Assembly (NCBI RefSeq): GCF_003610895.1 | Contig: NZ_MCAS01000027.1 | Coordinates: 32,000-95,999 of the forward strand | Direction: 5' to 3' | DNA length: 64,000 bases | From: Paraburkholderia fungorum | GTDB taxonomy: Bacteria; Pseudomonadota; Gammaproteobacteria; Burkholderiales; Burkholderiaceae | Part shown: positions 8,379-16,078 of the stretch, one piece after another | Position numbering within the stretch: position 1 is the first letter of the stretch | How the letters are laid out: the number at the start of each line of letters is the position of its first letter | Translations under genes and position numbers: made by a program | Notes under the pieces: generated by a model | What the model saw: only the letters and a program-made list of their open reading frames with translations | What the model was told of the DNA's origin: nothing | The model's database searches: none

Positions 8379-9719
8379 CTAAACCCCAGCCGACGAATCC
8401 TCTTCCGCTTCACTCAGCACAGCCTGCTGCACGGCCACGATAGGAGTGACATACGCAGGCGCCTGGCGCGGATCATCGATGCTGTACCGCAACCGCCCCG
8501 CCTCGACATACACGCGCAACTGGCGATATTTCACCAGATACATCAAACCGACCACCGCCGCGGCAAAGCCCGACGCAGCCCCCACGCCGAGCGCCCAACG
8601 CGGACCGAAGCGGTCCGCCACCCAACCCACCACCGGCGCACCGAGCGGCGTGCAGCCTAGCGAGATGGCCAGCAGAATCGCGATCACCCGGCCGCGCATG
8701 GCCGGCTCGGTGGAGATTTGCACGAGGCTGTTCGTCGAGGTGTTGAACGTCTGCGTGGCCGCGCCGACCACCACGAGCGCGAGGCCGAACAGGACATAGT
8801 TCGGCATCAGTGAGGCTACCGTGCAGCTCACGCCGAAAATCGCCGCTGCACCGAGCAGAATGGCCATGCGAGGTTTCGCCCGGCGTGCGGCGAGCAGCGC
8901 GCCCGTCACCGAGCCAATCGCCATGGTCGAGCTCAATACGCCGTATTCACTCGCGCCCGCGTGAAACGCGGTGACCGACATGGTCGAGATGAAGATCGGG
9001 AAGTTCAGCCCGAAGGTGCCGATCAGAAACAGCATCAACAGCGCAGCCTTCAGATCGGGACGCGTCCACACATACTTGAAGCCTTCCACGAAACTGCCGC
9101 GCGTGCGTGTTGCGCGAGGCTTCAGCTTCAGTTCGTTAAGGCGCAGCGTGCGCAGTGAACCGAGCACGGCGACGAACGAGAGCGCGTTGATCAGAAACAC
9201 CCAGCCTGTGCCCACCGAGGCGATCAACAGCCCCGCGACGGCCGGCCCGATCATGCGCGCCGCGTTGAACGAGGTGGAGTTCAACGCGACCGCGTTCGAC
9301 AGATCGGCCTCTCCCACCAGATCGGAGACGAAGGTCTGACGCGCCGGCGAATCGAATGCGGTGACGCAGCCGAGCAGTCCGGCAAACACATAGACCTGCC
9401 ATAACTGCACGAGGCCGGTCACAGTGAGAATCCCGAGGCCTAACGCCAGGGTGCCCATTGCCGCCTGAGTGAAGAACAGCAGCTTGCGGCGGTCGAAATG
9501 ATCGGCCGCGTAGCCGGTTAGGGGCAGCAGAAGCATTTGCGGCCCGAACTGCAGCGACATCACAATGCCCACGGAGGTTGCATTGTGATGCGTGAGCTCC
9601 GTGAGCACGAGCCAGTCCTGCGCCGTGCGCTGCATCCATGTGCCGATGTTGGAGACGATCGCGCCGCTGGCCCAGATCCGGTAGTTGAACGTACGAAGCG
9701 AACGGAATGTGCCGCTCAC
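8379..9719 (-). CDS. MFS transporter (EntS/DHA3-like exporter)
   Basis: Around 446 residues from a GTG at 9719, with GGGGATA just upstream. The frame is open to 9767 with a TTG option, so the start is not certain. Twelve hydrophobic segments and the segments GTWMQRTAQDWLVLTELTHH and PLTGYAADHFDRRKL (loop 2-3) are typical of the MFS_3/TMEM secretion-effector group that includes EntS. Such proteins export siderophores, macrolides or other small molecules. The gene is last in a same-strand block arsR-marR-hydrolase-MFS, with only a few bases to the hydrolase. It is likely controlled by the MarR protein. The substrate is unknown. Confidence 0.82.
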   Translation of the reverse strand: MSGTFRSLRTFNYRIWASGAIVSNIGTWMQRTAQDWLVLTELTHHNATSVGIVMSLQFGPQMLLLPLTGYAADHFDRRKLLFFTQAAMGTLALGLGILTVTGLVQLWQVYVFAGLLGCVTAFDSPARQTFVSDLVGEADLSNAVALNSTSFNAARMIGPAVAGLLIASVGTGWVFLINALSFVAVLGSLRTLRLNELKLKPRATRTRGSFVEGFKYVWTRPDLKAALLMLFLIGTFGLNFPIFISTMSVTAFHAGASEYGVLSSTMAIGSVTGALLAARRAKPRMAILLGAAAIFGVSCTVASLMPNYVLFGLALVVVGAATQTFNTSTNSLVQISTEPAMRGRVIAILLAISLGCTPLGAPVVGWVADRFGPRWALGVGAASGFAAAVVGLMYLVKYRQLRVYVEAGRLRYSIDDPRQAPAYVTPIVAVQQAVLSEAEEDSSAGV

Positions 9720-9771
9720 GAGCCTATCCCCAGGTGGACGATCCGCGCGGCGCAGCGGTTCAAACAAGTGA

Positions 9772-10335
9772 TCATGCGCGCGATTGATCGAGCAGATCGA
9801 GGACGTCTTGCGTCGTGCCGGTTTCGCCGAGGCGCGGGAAAATTCGCGTGATGCTGTTGGTATGGGCGTCGAGGTTCATGTCCGTCATTGCGTCGACGGC
9901 GAACGTGACGTTGAAGCCGAGTTCGTGTGCGAAACGCGCGGTGGACTCGACGCCGATGCTGGTGGCCACGCCGACCAGCACCACTTGCGTGACGCCTTGC
10001 TGGCGCAGATACGCTTCGAGGTCCGTGTTCGTGAACGCGCCCCAGGTGCGCTTGGTCACCAGATGGTCCGACGGCTGCTGCTTCAACTCGGCAACGAGAT
10101 CAGCGAAGCCGGCCGGGAAATCGCCCGTGGGGCGCGACTGTTCCGCGCGGCCCGGTGCGCCGCCCGCCACGTTGACGAGCACCACGGGCAGACCGTGACG
10201 GCGAAATGCATCGATCAGGTGCGCTGAGCGTTTGACGATCTCGGCAGTGGGGTGGGCGGTGGGCAGCGCAACGATGCCTTGCTGCAGATCGATGACGACC
10301 AATGCGGTCTTTGTGTCGAGCGTAGTGAGAGCCAT
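9772..10335 (-). CDS. Isochorismatase-family (cysteine hydrolase fold) protein lacking the nucleophile cysteine
   Basis: 187 residues with the fold markers TALVVIDLQQG (Asp near residue 15), TKRTWGAF (Lys near residue 95) and VGVATSIGVESTAR. In the cysteine-hydrolase members (nicotinamidase, N-carbamoylsarcosine amidase) the last motif carries the nucleophile Cys. Here that position is Gly, as in true isochorismatases such as EntB and PhzD, which hydrolyse a vinyl ether without a cysteine. The substrate is therefore unlikely to be an amide attacked by Cys. It lies between marR and the MFS gene on the same strand, with 16 bases to marR, and so probably belongs to a MarR-controlled operon. Confidence 0.85.
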   Translation of the reverse strand: MALTTLDTKTALVVIDLQQGIVALPTAHPTAEIVKRSAHLIDAFRRHGLPVVLVNVAGGAPGRAEQSRPTGDFPAGFADLVAELKQQPSDHLVTKRTWGAFTNTDLEAYLRQQGVTQVVLVGVATSIGVESTARFAHELGFNVTFAVDAMTDMNLDAHTNSITRIFPRLGETGTTQDVLDLLDQSRA

Positions 10336-10351
10336 GGTGTTTTCCTGAGCG

Positions 10352-10816
10352 TTACGAGTCGATTAGGCGTTTGAGCAGGTCGACGCCAATCGCGAGTTGT
10401 TTCTGTTCGGCAGCGGAGAAGCGGGTCTGCATCGTCCGGAATAGCCAATCTTCGCGCGCCGCGCGACTTGCCTTGATCTTCTTGCGGAAGGCCGGTGTGA
10501 GGGAGAGAACGGTTTGCCGCCCGTCGTTCGGGTCAGGGGCGCCGCTCACGAGCCCGGCAGCTTTCAGAATTGAAAGTGTCTCGCCCATGGATTGCGGACG
10601 CATCCCCTGGATGCGCGCGAGCGTGGTGACCGTTGCGGGACCTTCGCGTTCGAGCAGGAGGAGAACCTGCACCTGCGACGGTGTGAAATCGCCCACATGC
10701 GCTTCTTCGCGCAAGCGGCGCCGCAGCTTGCCGATGAGCACGCGCAAGTCTTCGGCTGTACCGTGCAGGGCGTCCTGATCGGAGGGGGAGCGGGGGGAGG
10801 TGTCGTTGCTGGACAT
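10352..10816 (-). CDS. MarR-family transcriptional regulator
   Basis: 154 residues. The winged helix-turn-helix spans about residues 40-105, with TPSQVQVLLLLEREGPATVTTLAR, then MRPQSMGETLSILKAAGLVSG as recognition region and DPNDGRQTVLSLTP as the wing. MarR proteins usually repress their own operon and release DNA on binding small phenolic ligands. A long inverted repeat lies directly upstream of the ATG and is the likely operator. The gene leads the block marR-isochorismatase-MFS. Confidence 0.9.
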   Translation of the reverse strand: MSSNDTSPRSPSDQDALHGTAEDLRVLIGKLRRRLREEAHVGDFTPSQVQVLLLLEREGPATVTTLARIQGMRPQSMGETLSILKAAGLVSGAPDPNDGRQTVLSLTPAFRKKIKASRAAREDWLFRTMQTRFSAAEQKQLAIGVDLLKRLIDS

Positions 10817-10820
10817 GCGG

Positions 10821-10862
10821 GCAGATGTGAAGGTTACCTTCGCAGGTTACCTTCACATCTGC
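10821..10862. promoter_or_regulatory. Long inverted repeat upstream of marR (candidate MarR operator)
   Basis: A 14-bp perfect arm GCAGATGTGAAGGT (10821-10834) pairs with ACCTTCACATCTGC (10849-10862), and AGGTTACCTTC also occurs twice in direct orientation inside it. It sits 4-46 bases upstream of the marR ATG, so a bound regulator would block marR expression. It could also fold as a hairpin at the end of the upstream arsR transcript. Confidence 0.7.
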
Positions 10863-10875
10863 CGGACGTCAAGTT

Positions 10876-11580
10876 CTAGCCAGGCCCGAAGGCGTCGCGG
10901 GCGACGCCGAAATGTTGCTTGAGTCCTTCCCAGCCGAGCGCGGTGACGGTCACTGAGCGCGCAGTGGACGACTTGCACAGCCAGCCCCATGCAAGGAAGG
11001 CGTCCATCAGGCGGGCGCCTAACAGTCCCGCGACGTGATATTGGCGCTCGGTCCAGTCAAGACATTGGCGCGCATGGTCGGGCTGGTCGAATGCCAGATC
11101 GCTCACATCGACGCCGAGTTGCTGCAGCCACGCGCAGCCAGACGGGGTGAGGACGTACTGACGCTCGCCCGCTTCGACGATGAAATCCCGCGTGAGCATG
11201 CTTTGCGTCACCGCGATGCTGATCTGGCCCGCGAGGTGGTCGTAACAGCAGCGCGCGAAACGCAGCGCCTGAGCCGGCCGGTTCGGCGTGTTGCGCCAGG
11301 CCGGGGTGACCGGCCCGACCGACGCGAGACTTTCGAGTACGTGCGAAACGTGTGCGCCGGCGAGCCGGTAATAGCGATGCCGGCCCTTGCTTTCCACGCT
11401 CAGCAAGCCGCCGTCGAGCAGCTTGGCGAGGTGTGAACTGGCGGTTTGCGCGGTGACGCCTGCCGCTTTCGCCAGCGCGCCGGCCGACATGGCGCTGCCG
11501 TCGGCCAGTGTGATCAGCATCACCGAACGAACCGGTTCGGCGATCAGATGCGCAACGCTCGAAATATTGTGCTGGCCCAT
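10876..11580 (-). CDS. ArsR-family winged-helix transcriptional regulator
   Basis: 234 residues, longer than classical ArsR repressors (about 100-120). The N-terminal 90 residues form the HTH: ISSVAHLIAEPVRSVMLITLADG, then MSAGALAKAAGVTAQTASSHLAKLLDGGLLSVESKGRHRYYRLAG. The C-terminal half (about 110-234) contains paired Cys in RFARCCYDHLAGQ and has no metal-site pattern I can assign. It is divergent from the DHA2-type MFS gene at 11771, which it may regulate. About 60 bases separate its stop from marR. Confidence 0.87.
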   Translation of the reverse strand: MGQHNISSVAHLIAEPVRSVMLITLADGSAMSAGALAKAAGVTAQTASSHLAKLLDGGLLSVESKGRHRYYRLAGAHVSHVLESLASVGPVTPAWRNTPNRPAQALRFARCCYDHLAGQISIAVTQSMLTRDFIVEAGERQYVLTPSGCAWLQQLGVDVSDLAFDQPDHARQCLDWTERQYHVAGLLGARLMDAFLAWGWLCKSSTARSVTVTALGWEGLKQHFGVARDAFGPG

Positions 11581-11673
11581 TGATTTGCGGCGTCCTTCAT
11601 GAATGCGCGTTTGATGTCTATTGGCGGGGGAAAAACCGCTCGTTTGTTCGGTGTCCTGGTGCGGCGGCGCGAT

Positions 11674-11698
11674 TCGACACTTCGACTCGACACTTCGA
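11674..11698. repeat. Two 12-bp direct repeats in the arsR/MFS divergent promoter region
   Basis: TCGACACTTCGA occurs at 11674-11685 and 11687-11698, one base apart. The unit is itself nearly palindromic. Its place between two divergent starts suggests an operator, though no regulator is proven. Confidence 0.45.
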
Positions 11699-11770
11699 TA
11701 CGGGCCGAAGCATTCTCTGTGCGGGCCGCCTTATAGTCAACGGCGAACCGATCACCAAAGGCTGGAACTC

Positions 11771-13150
11771 TTGAACAACGAACGTGAATATCAGAAACGG
11801 GTATTGATCGCGACGAGCCTCAGCTATGTCATTGTCATACTCGATACATCGATCGTAAATGTTGCGCTCGGGCCGGTTGCGGCCAGTTTGCGCTCGGATA
11901 TCAGCGGCCTGCAATGGGTGGTCAACGCCTATACGCTGACGTTTGCCAGCTTGCTGCTGAGCGGCGGCGCACTCGGCGACCGGATCGGCGCAAAGACCGG
12001 TTATCTCGCCGGTTTGCTGATTTTCGCCTGCGCGTCGGCCTTGTGCGGGTTGGCGCCGACTTTGCCGGTGCTCGTTGCCGCGCGGATCGGGCAGGGTGTC
12101 GGCGCGGCCTTGCTGGTGCCGTGTTCGCTGACGTTGATCAATCGCGCTTTCCCGGTCGCGCGGCAGCGGGCCAGCGCGATTGGTGTGTGGGCCGGATGCG
12201 GCGGCATCGCGATGGCGGCCGGCCCGCTCGCCGGCGGGCTGCTGATTCATCTGCTCGGCTGGCGAAGCATTTTTCTGGTGAATGTGCCGATCGCGCTGCT
12301 CGGCGCCTGGCTGACCACGCGCGTCGATTCGGTCCGCCCGGACGCGGCGCAGCGGCCGATGGATATCGCGGGTCAGATGCTCGCTATCGTGGCGCTCGGC
12401 GCGTCGGTCGCCGTGTTGATCGAGAGCGCGAAGCTTGGGTGGCACGCGGGCGCAATACGTGCGGGCGCGGTGGTCGCGCTCGTCGCGTGGATTGGGTTCG
12501 TGCTGGTCGAGACCAAACGCAAACAGCCGATGCTGCCTTTGCATTTCTTTCGTAGTCCGGTGTTTTCTGCCTCGGCGTTTGCCTCGTCGATTTCCGGTCT
12601 GGTGTTCTACGGGTTGTTTTTCCTGCTGAGTCTGTACTTCCAGTCCGATCGCGGATGGTCGCCGTTGCAGACCGGCCTGGCGTTTTTGCCGTTGACCGTC
12701 ATGGTGGCGATCGGCAGCTTCGTATCCGGTGCATTGAACCGGGCCTATGGCGCGCAAAGGCTCGTTTGCGGGGGCTTCCTGCTTTATGCACTGGGCTTTG
12801 CCGGGCTACTCGCGCTTGCGGACAACGCTTCGTATTGGCGTATCGCGCTTTGCTTTCCGGCGGTCGGTTTCGGGGCCGGCGTGATTACGCCGGCGGCGAC
12901 CGCTGCGCTGATGACGGCGGTGGACAAGGCGCGTGCCGGCGTCGCGGCGGGCGTGCTCAACGCGAGCCGGCAGACGGGTTCCGCATTTGGTGTCGCGATC
13001 TTTGGCGCACTGATGAGCGCGGTCCAGCCGCTCGACGCCGGGATTCGCGTGGCCGTCTATCTGGCGATCGGCTTGTCGCTGCTGGCCGCGCTGGTCTGGG
13101 GTATCGCGTTGGCCGTGGCGACGCGCTATGCGGGCAGCGATGCCTGTTGA
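11771..13150 (+). CDS. MFS transporter, DHA2 family (EmrB/QacA-like drug exporter)
   Basis: About 459 residues from a TTG at 11771. The frame is open from 11621, but the upstream part reads as non-coding, and the hydrophobic first helix starts just after position 11800. Signatures include VILDTSIVNVALGPVAASL (helix 1), QWVVNAYTLTFASLLLSGGALGDRIG (motif A loop) and a late ASRQTGSAFGVAIFGALM. About 14 membrane segments are expected. These pumps exchange protons for drugs or other organic compounds. An AAAGG lies about 10 bases before the TTG, a weak ribosome site, so the start is tentative. It is divergent from an arsR gene that may control it. Confidence 0.85.
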   Translation: MNNEREYQKRVLIATSLSYVIVILDTSIVNVALGPVAASLRSDISGLQWVVNAYTLTFASLLLSGGALGDRIGAKTGYLAGLLIFACASALCGLAPTLPVLVAARIGQGVGAALLVPCSLTLINRAFPVARQRASAIGVWAGCGGIAMAAGPLAGGLLIHLLGWRSIFLVNVPIALLGAWLTTRVDSVRPDAAQRPMDIAGQMLAIVALGASVAVLIESAKLGWHAGAIRAGAVVALVAWIGFVLVETKRKQPMLPLHFFRSPVFSASAFASSISGLVFYGLFFLLSLYFQSDRGWSPLQTGLAFLPLTVMVAIGSFVSGALNRAYGAQRLVCGGFLLYALGFAGLLALADNASYWRIALCFPAVGFGAGVITPAATAALMTAVDKARAGVAAGVLNASRQTGSAFGVAIFGALMSAVQPLDAGIRVAVYLAIGLSLLAALVWGIALAVATRYAGSDAC

Positions 13151-13376
13151 GCGTGCTTGACCAGGAACCAGAAACACGGCCACAGACTGACCCGGCGCTT
13201 TATGGGGCGTCTGGCGTGCCCGTCAAGCTCTGGCACCATCGAAAGGACGCCACTGGCACTACGCGGGCGTTCGGAATACTGCGACTATGCTGGCCCTTTC
13301 CTGAAGCTGTCGTCGTGCGCGAAACGTAGCAATCGATTTGACCTTCGATTCTCCGTCTATTGCGAACGAACGACTC

Positions 13377-14108
13377 ATGAATGTTGCCGATACCCCTTCC
13401 ATACTGGGATGTCTGGCCCTGGTGACCCTGGTGGCGGGCATGGCGAAGGGCTTGACCGGATTCGGCGGCGCGCTCGTCATGGCGCCGCTGTTCGGGTTGC
13501 TGATTCCCGCGCCCGAAGCCGGTGTGCTGATCGTGCTGATCCATTTCGCGACCTCGCTGCAAGGCGTGCGCAACTGGGCGAGCGCGGTGCGCTGGCGCAC
13601 GGTGATCCCACTCGCGCTGGTCGCCATGGCTTGCACGGCAGTCACGACCCTATGGATGGCGAGCGAAAACGCGGTGGCGCTGCGCCGGCTCGTCGCGCTC
13701 GCCGTTCTGGCCTCCACCGTGATGCACATGAGGGGCTGGCGCTGGCTTCACGATAGCGGCTGGCGACCGACCTTCACGGCCGGTGCAATGAGCGGCGCGC
13801 TGACCGCGCTAGGCGGCATTGGCGGTCCACCGGCCGTCTACTATCTCAACGGCGTGGGCCAGGGCGCGGCGCTGCGCGCCAATCTTCTCGCCTATTTTGC
13901 GGTGCTCTATGTGGGGGTGGTGGCCCTTTTTGTCGCCGAACATCAGGTTCACACGCCTCAGCTCGGTTCGCTGCTGCTGCTCGTGCCGGTATTCGTACTC
14001 GGGGTCTGCGCGGGGGAGCGTCTGGGCCGGCGCGTGCCGGTGCGCCGGGTCGAGCATCTCGTGAGCGTTTTGCTGCTGTGTTCCGGGCTGGTTGCCCTGG
14101 TCACGTGA
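13377..14108 (+). CDS. TauE/SafE-family anion permease (possible sulfite exporter)
   Basis: About 243 residues from the ATG at 13377. A TTG at 13338 would add 13 residues. It has seven to eight hydrophobic segments and the family segments GMAKGLTGFGGALVMAPLF near the N-terminus and GALTALGGIGGPPAVYYLNG in the middle. TauE/SafE members include exporters of sulfite and sulfoacetate in sulfonate-degrading bacteria, as well as many unrelated transporters. Sulfite is the product of Xsc and SuyAB encoded in this window, so sulfite export is a fair guess. However, the gene stands alone, about 5 kb from the nearest tau genes. Confidence 0.8.
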   Translation: MNVADTPSILGCLALVTLVAGMAKGLTGFGGALVMAPLFGLLIPAPEAGVLIVLIHFATSLQGVRNWASAVRWRTVIPLALVAMACTAVTTLWMASENAVALRRLVALAVLASTVMHMRGWRWLHDSGWRPTFTAGAMSGALTALGGIGGPPAVYYLNGVGQGAALRANLLAYFAVLYVGVVALFVAEHQVHTPQLGSLLLLVPVFVLGVCAGERLGRRVPVRRVEHLVSVLLLCSGLVALVT

Positions 14109-14426
14109 TGGCACGTAGTGCGCGCACTGCACGCACTGCACGTAATGGCGCGTAAAAAAACACGTAAAAACGACCTTGCCACAGGGGTATGAGCGGGTGC
14201 AATGTCCGCTCACGGTTCACGTTCATGTGGACCAGGCGATTTATTATCGCTGGTACTAGTCAGGTGCATTTTCGGCCACCGATACTGAAATCATTGTAAT
14301 CGTCTGCCAGGACCGTCCTGCCGCATCCGCTCGCCGCGGACCCGCGTCAAGCGGTCCGGTCCGTCAATGAACGGGGGGACTCGGCAGAGGTGATTTCATG
14401 GGTTACAAAAAGCAGACGGAGACTTC
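14109..14426. other. Intergenic region before the DUF3311/SSS operon
   Basis: No gene seen. An imperfect inverted repeat ACCAGGCGAT...ATCGCTGGT at 14231-14254 and an AT-richer stretch nearby are the best candidates for the promoter/operator of the downstream operon. Confidence 0.4.
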
Positions 14427-14636
14427 ATGCTCAAGTTCTTGATTGGGATCGGCATCCCCTACGTCGGCGTGATCGGCCTGCTGCCCTGGGTCGCTTCAGT
14501 CGATCGATTCGTGCTGGGCGTACCGTTCATCTATGCGTGGATCTTCGCGTGGTTTGTGCTGACGTCGCTCTGCCTGCAGGTCTGCTGGCGGCTGTTCGAT
14601 CGTCGCGCGGACGATGCAGATCCGCAAACCCACTGA
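14427..14636 (+). CDS. Small membrane protein, DUF3311 family
   Basis: 69 residues with two hydrophobic helices (about residues 4-24 and 31-58) and a charged C-terminal tail. DUF3311 proteins are regularly encoded directly before sodium:solute symporters and are thought to be small accessory subunits, similar to the YhdT-PanF pairing. That is the arrangement here: the stop is 18 bases before the symporter ATG. GGAGA precedes its ATG at a good distance. Confidence 0.85.
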   Translation: MLKFLIGIGIPYVGVIGLLPWVASVDRFVLGVPFIYAWIFAWFVLTSLCLQVCWRLFDRRADDADPQTH

Positions 14637-14654
14637 AGCAGCAGGAGAGCCCGG

Positions 14655-16040
14655 ATGTCCACCGTTGTCTTTCTCGGTTTGATCCTCTTCTCGCTGTATC
14701 TGGCGATACGGTCCAAAAAAGGGCATGGCGCGCAAAGCGTTCATGACTTCTTTGTCGCGTCCCGTCAGTTTGGCGCGTATCTGGTCTTTTTCCTCGCCGC
14801 AGGCGAAATCTACAGCATTGGCACGATGGTCGGCTTTCCTGGCGGCATCTATGCCAAGGGGCCCACGTATGGGGTCTGGTTTCTGGGCTATATCCTGCTG
14901 GCCTATCCCGTTGGCTATTTCATCGGACCGAAGATCTGGGAGGCCGGCAAACGCTATAACGCCATCACGCTGCCTGACCTGTTCAAAGGCCATTTCGGCA
15001 GCCGGGCGCTGGAGCTGATCGTCGCGGGCTCGGCAATTCTGTTCCTGCTGCCGTGGGGCGAATTGCAATTCACGGGGCTCGTCGCCGCGTTCAAAGGTCT
15101 TGGCTGGAATTTCCAGCCGTTCTATCTGATTCTGATCTCCGCGGTACTGGCCTTTACCTATATCGCCATTTCGGGCGTGCGGGCCTCGGCGTACATCGCG
15201 ATCCTTAAAGATGTGCTGATGGTCGTGGCGATTGTGATAACCGGGATTGCGGTCGCCTGGCAATCCGGCGTCACGGAAGTTTTTCACACCGCCAGCTTGC
15301 ACGTCAGCAACAGCATGAACGCCAACCAACTGACGTTCTCGATGAGCACCATGCTGTTCCAGTCGTTGGGGTTCTACGTGATGCCGTTCGCGGTGCAGGT
15401 TTTCTTCACGGCCACCAGCCCGAATACGATCCGGCGCACCCAGGTGGCGATGCCGCTGTATATGCTGATGTATCCGTTTCTGGTGATTGCTTCGTACTAT
15501 GCGATCAGTCAGAACCTGCACCTCGGCTCGCCGAATGAGGCATTCTTTGCGGCGGCGATCCGCTTGCTGCCAGGCTGGCTGCTGGGTCTGGTTGCGGCCG
15601 GCGCCTCGCTATCCGGTTTGTTGGTGCTCACAGGTATCTGTCTTGCCATCGGCCCGATCGTGACGCGCAATCTGTTGCCGAAAATGCCCGAGAACCGGCA
15701 GAAAGCTACGGCGAAAACAGTGATCGTGATCTACCTGCTGGTCTCGATCGTGATGACACTCCTGACGCCGAATCTGATGCTCACGCTGATCAATACCGCG
15801 TACTACGGCGTGACCCAGTTTTTCCCGGGCGTGATGGTCATTCTGTTTTCGCTTCGCGTCAAACCGGCCGCCATTGCAACAGGTATTCTGACTGGCCAGA
15901 TACTCGCGATCATCCTGTACATCCTTCACGCCGATCTTGGTGGATTCAACCTCGGCCTGCTGTGTCTCGTGATCAATATCGCGGTGACTGCCGTGCTGAA
16001 CCATGGCTGGAAGCGCAAACCGGTTCATGCGCTCTCCTGA
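14655..16040 (+). CDS. Sodium:solute symporter (SSS family)
   Basis: 461 residues with about 13 hydrophobic segments. VHDFFVASRQFGAYLVFFLAAGEIYSIGTMVGFPGGIYAKG near the N-terminus and the middle QVFFTATSPNTIRRTQ block are family hallmarks. SSS carriers move solutes such as pantothenate, proline, acetate or nucleosides with sodium. AGGAG lies before the ATG. It is followed after 38 bases by an amidohydrolase, which implies that the carried compound is hydrolysed inside the cell. Confidence 0.88.
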   Translation: MSTVVFLGLILFSLYLAIRSKKGHGAQSVHDFFVASRQFGAYLVFFLAAGEIYSIGTMVGFPGGIYAKGPTYGVWFLGYILLAYPVGYFIGPKIWEAGKRYNAITLPDLFKGHFGSRALELIVAGSAILFLLPWGELQFTGLVAAFKGLGWNFQPFYLILISAVLAFTYIAISGVRASAYIAILKDVLMVVAIVITGIAVAWQSGVTEVFHTASLHVSNSMNANQLTFSMSTMLFQSLGFYVMPFAVQVFFTATSPNTIRRTQVAMPLYMLMYPFLVIASYYAISQNLHLGSPNEAFFAAAIRLLPGWLLGLVAAGASLSGLLVLTGICLAIGPIVTRNLLPKMPENRQKATAKTVIVIYLLVSIVMTLLTPNLMLTLINTAYYGVTQFFPGVMVILFSLRVKPAAIATGILTGQILAIILYILHADLGGFNLGLLCLVINIAVTAVLNHGWKRKPVHALS

Positions 16041-16078
16041 TCGCTCAGTCCGCGTCCTGAATCAGAGAATATCTACTT

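Noticed and set aside
9720..9767. N-terminal extension of the EntS-like MFS gene
   Set aside because: Arg-rich and without a ribosome site; the GTG at 9719 has a better upstream sequence.
14496..15521. Minus-strand frame opposite the sodium symporter
   Set aside because: Polar, His/Gln/Arg-rich translation without a family. The symporter frame explains the region.
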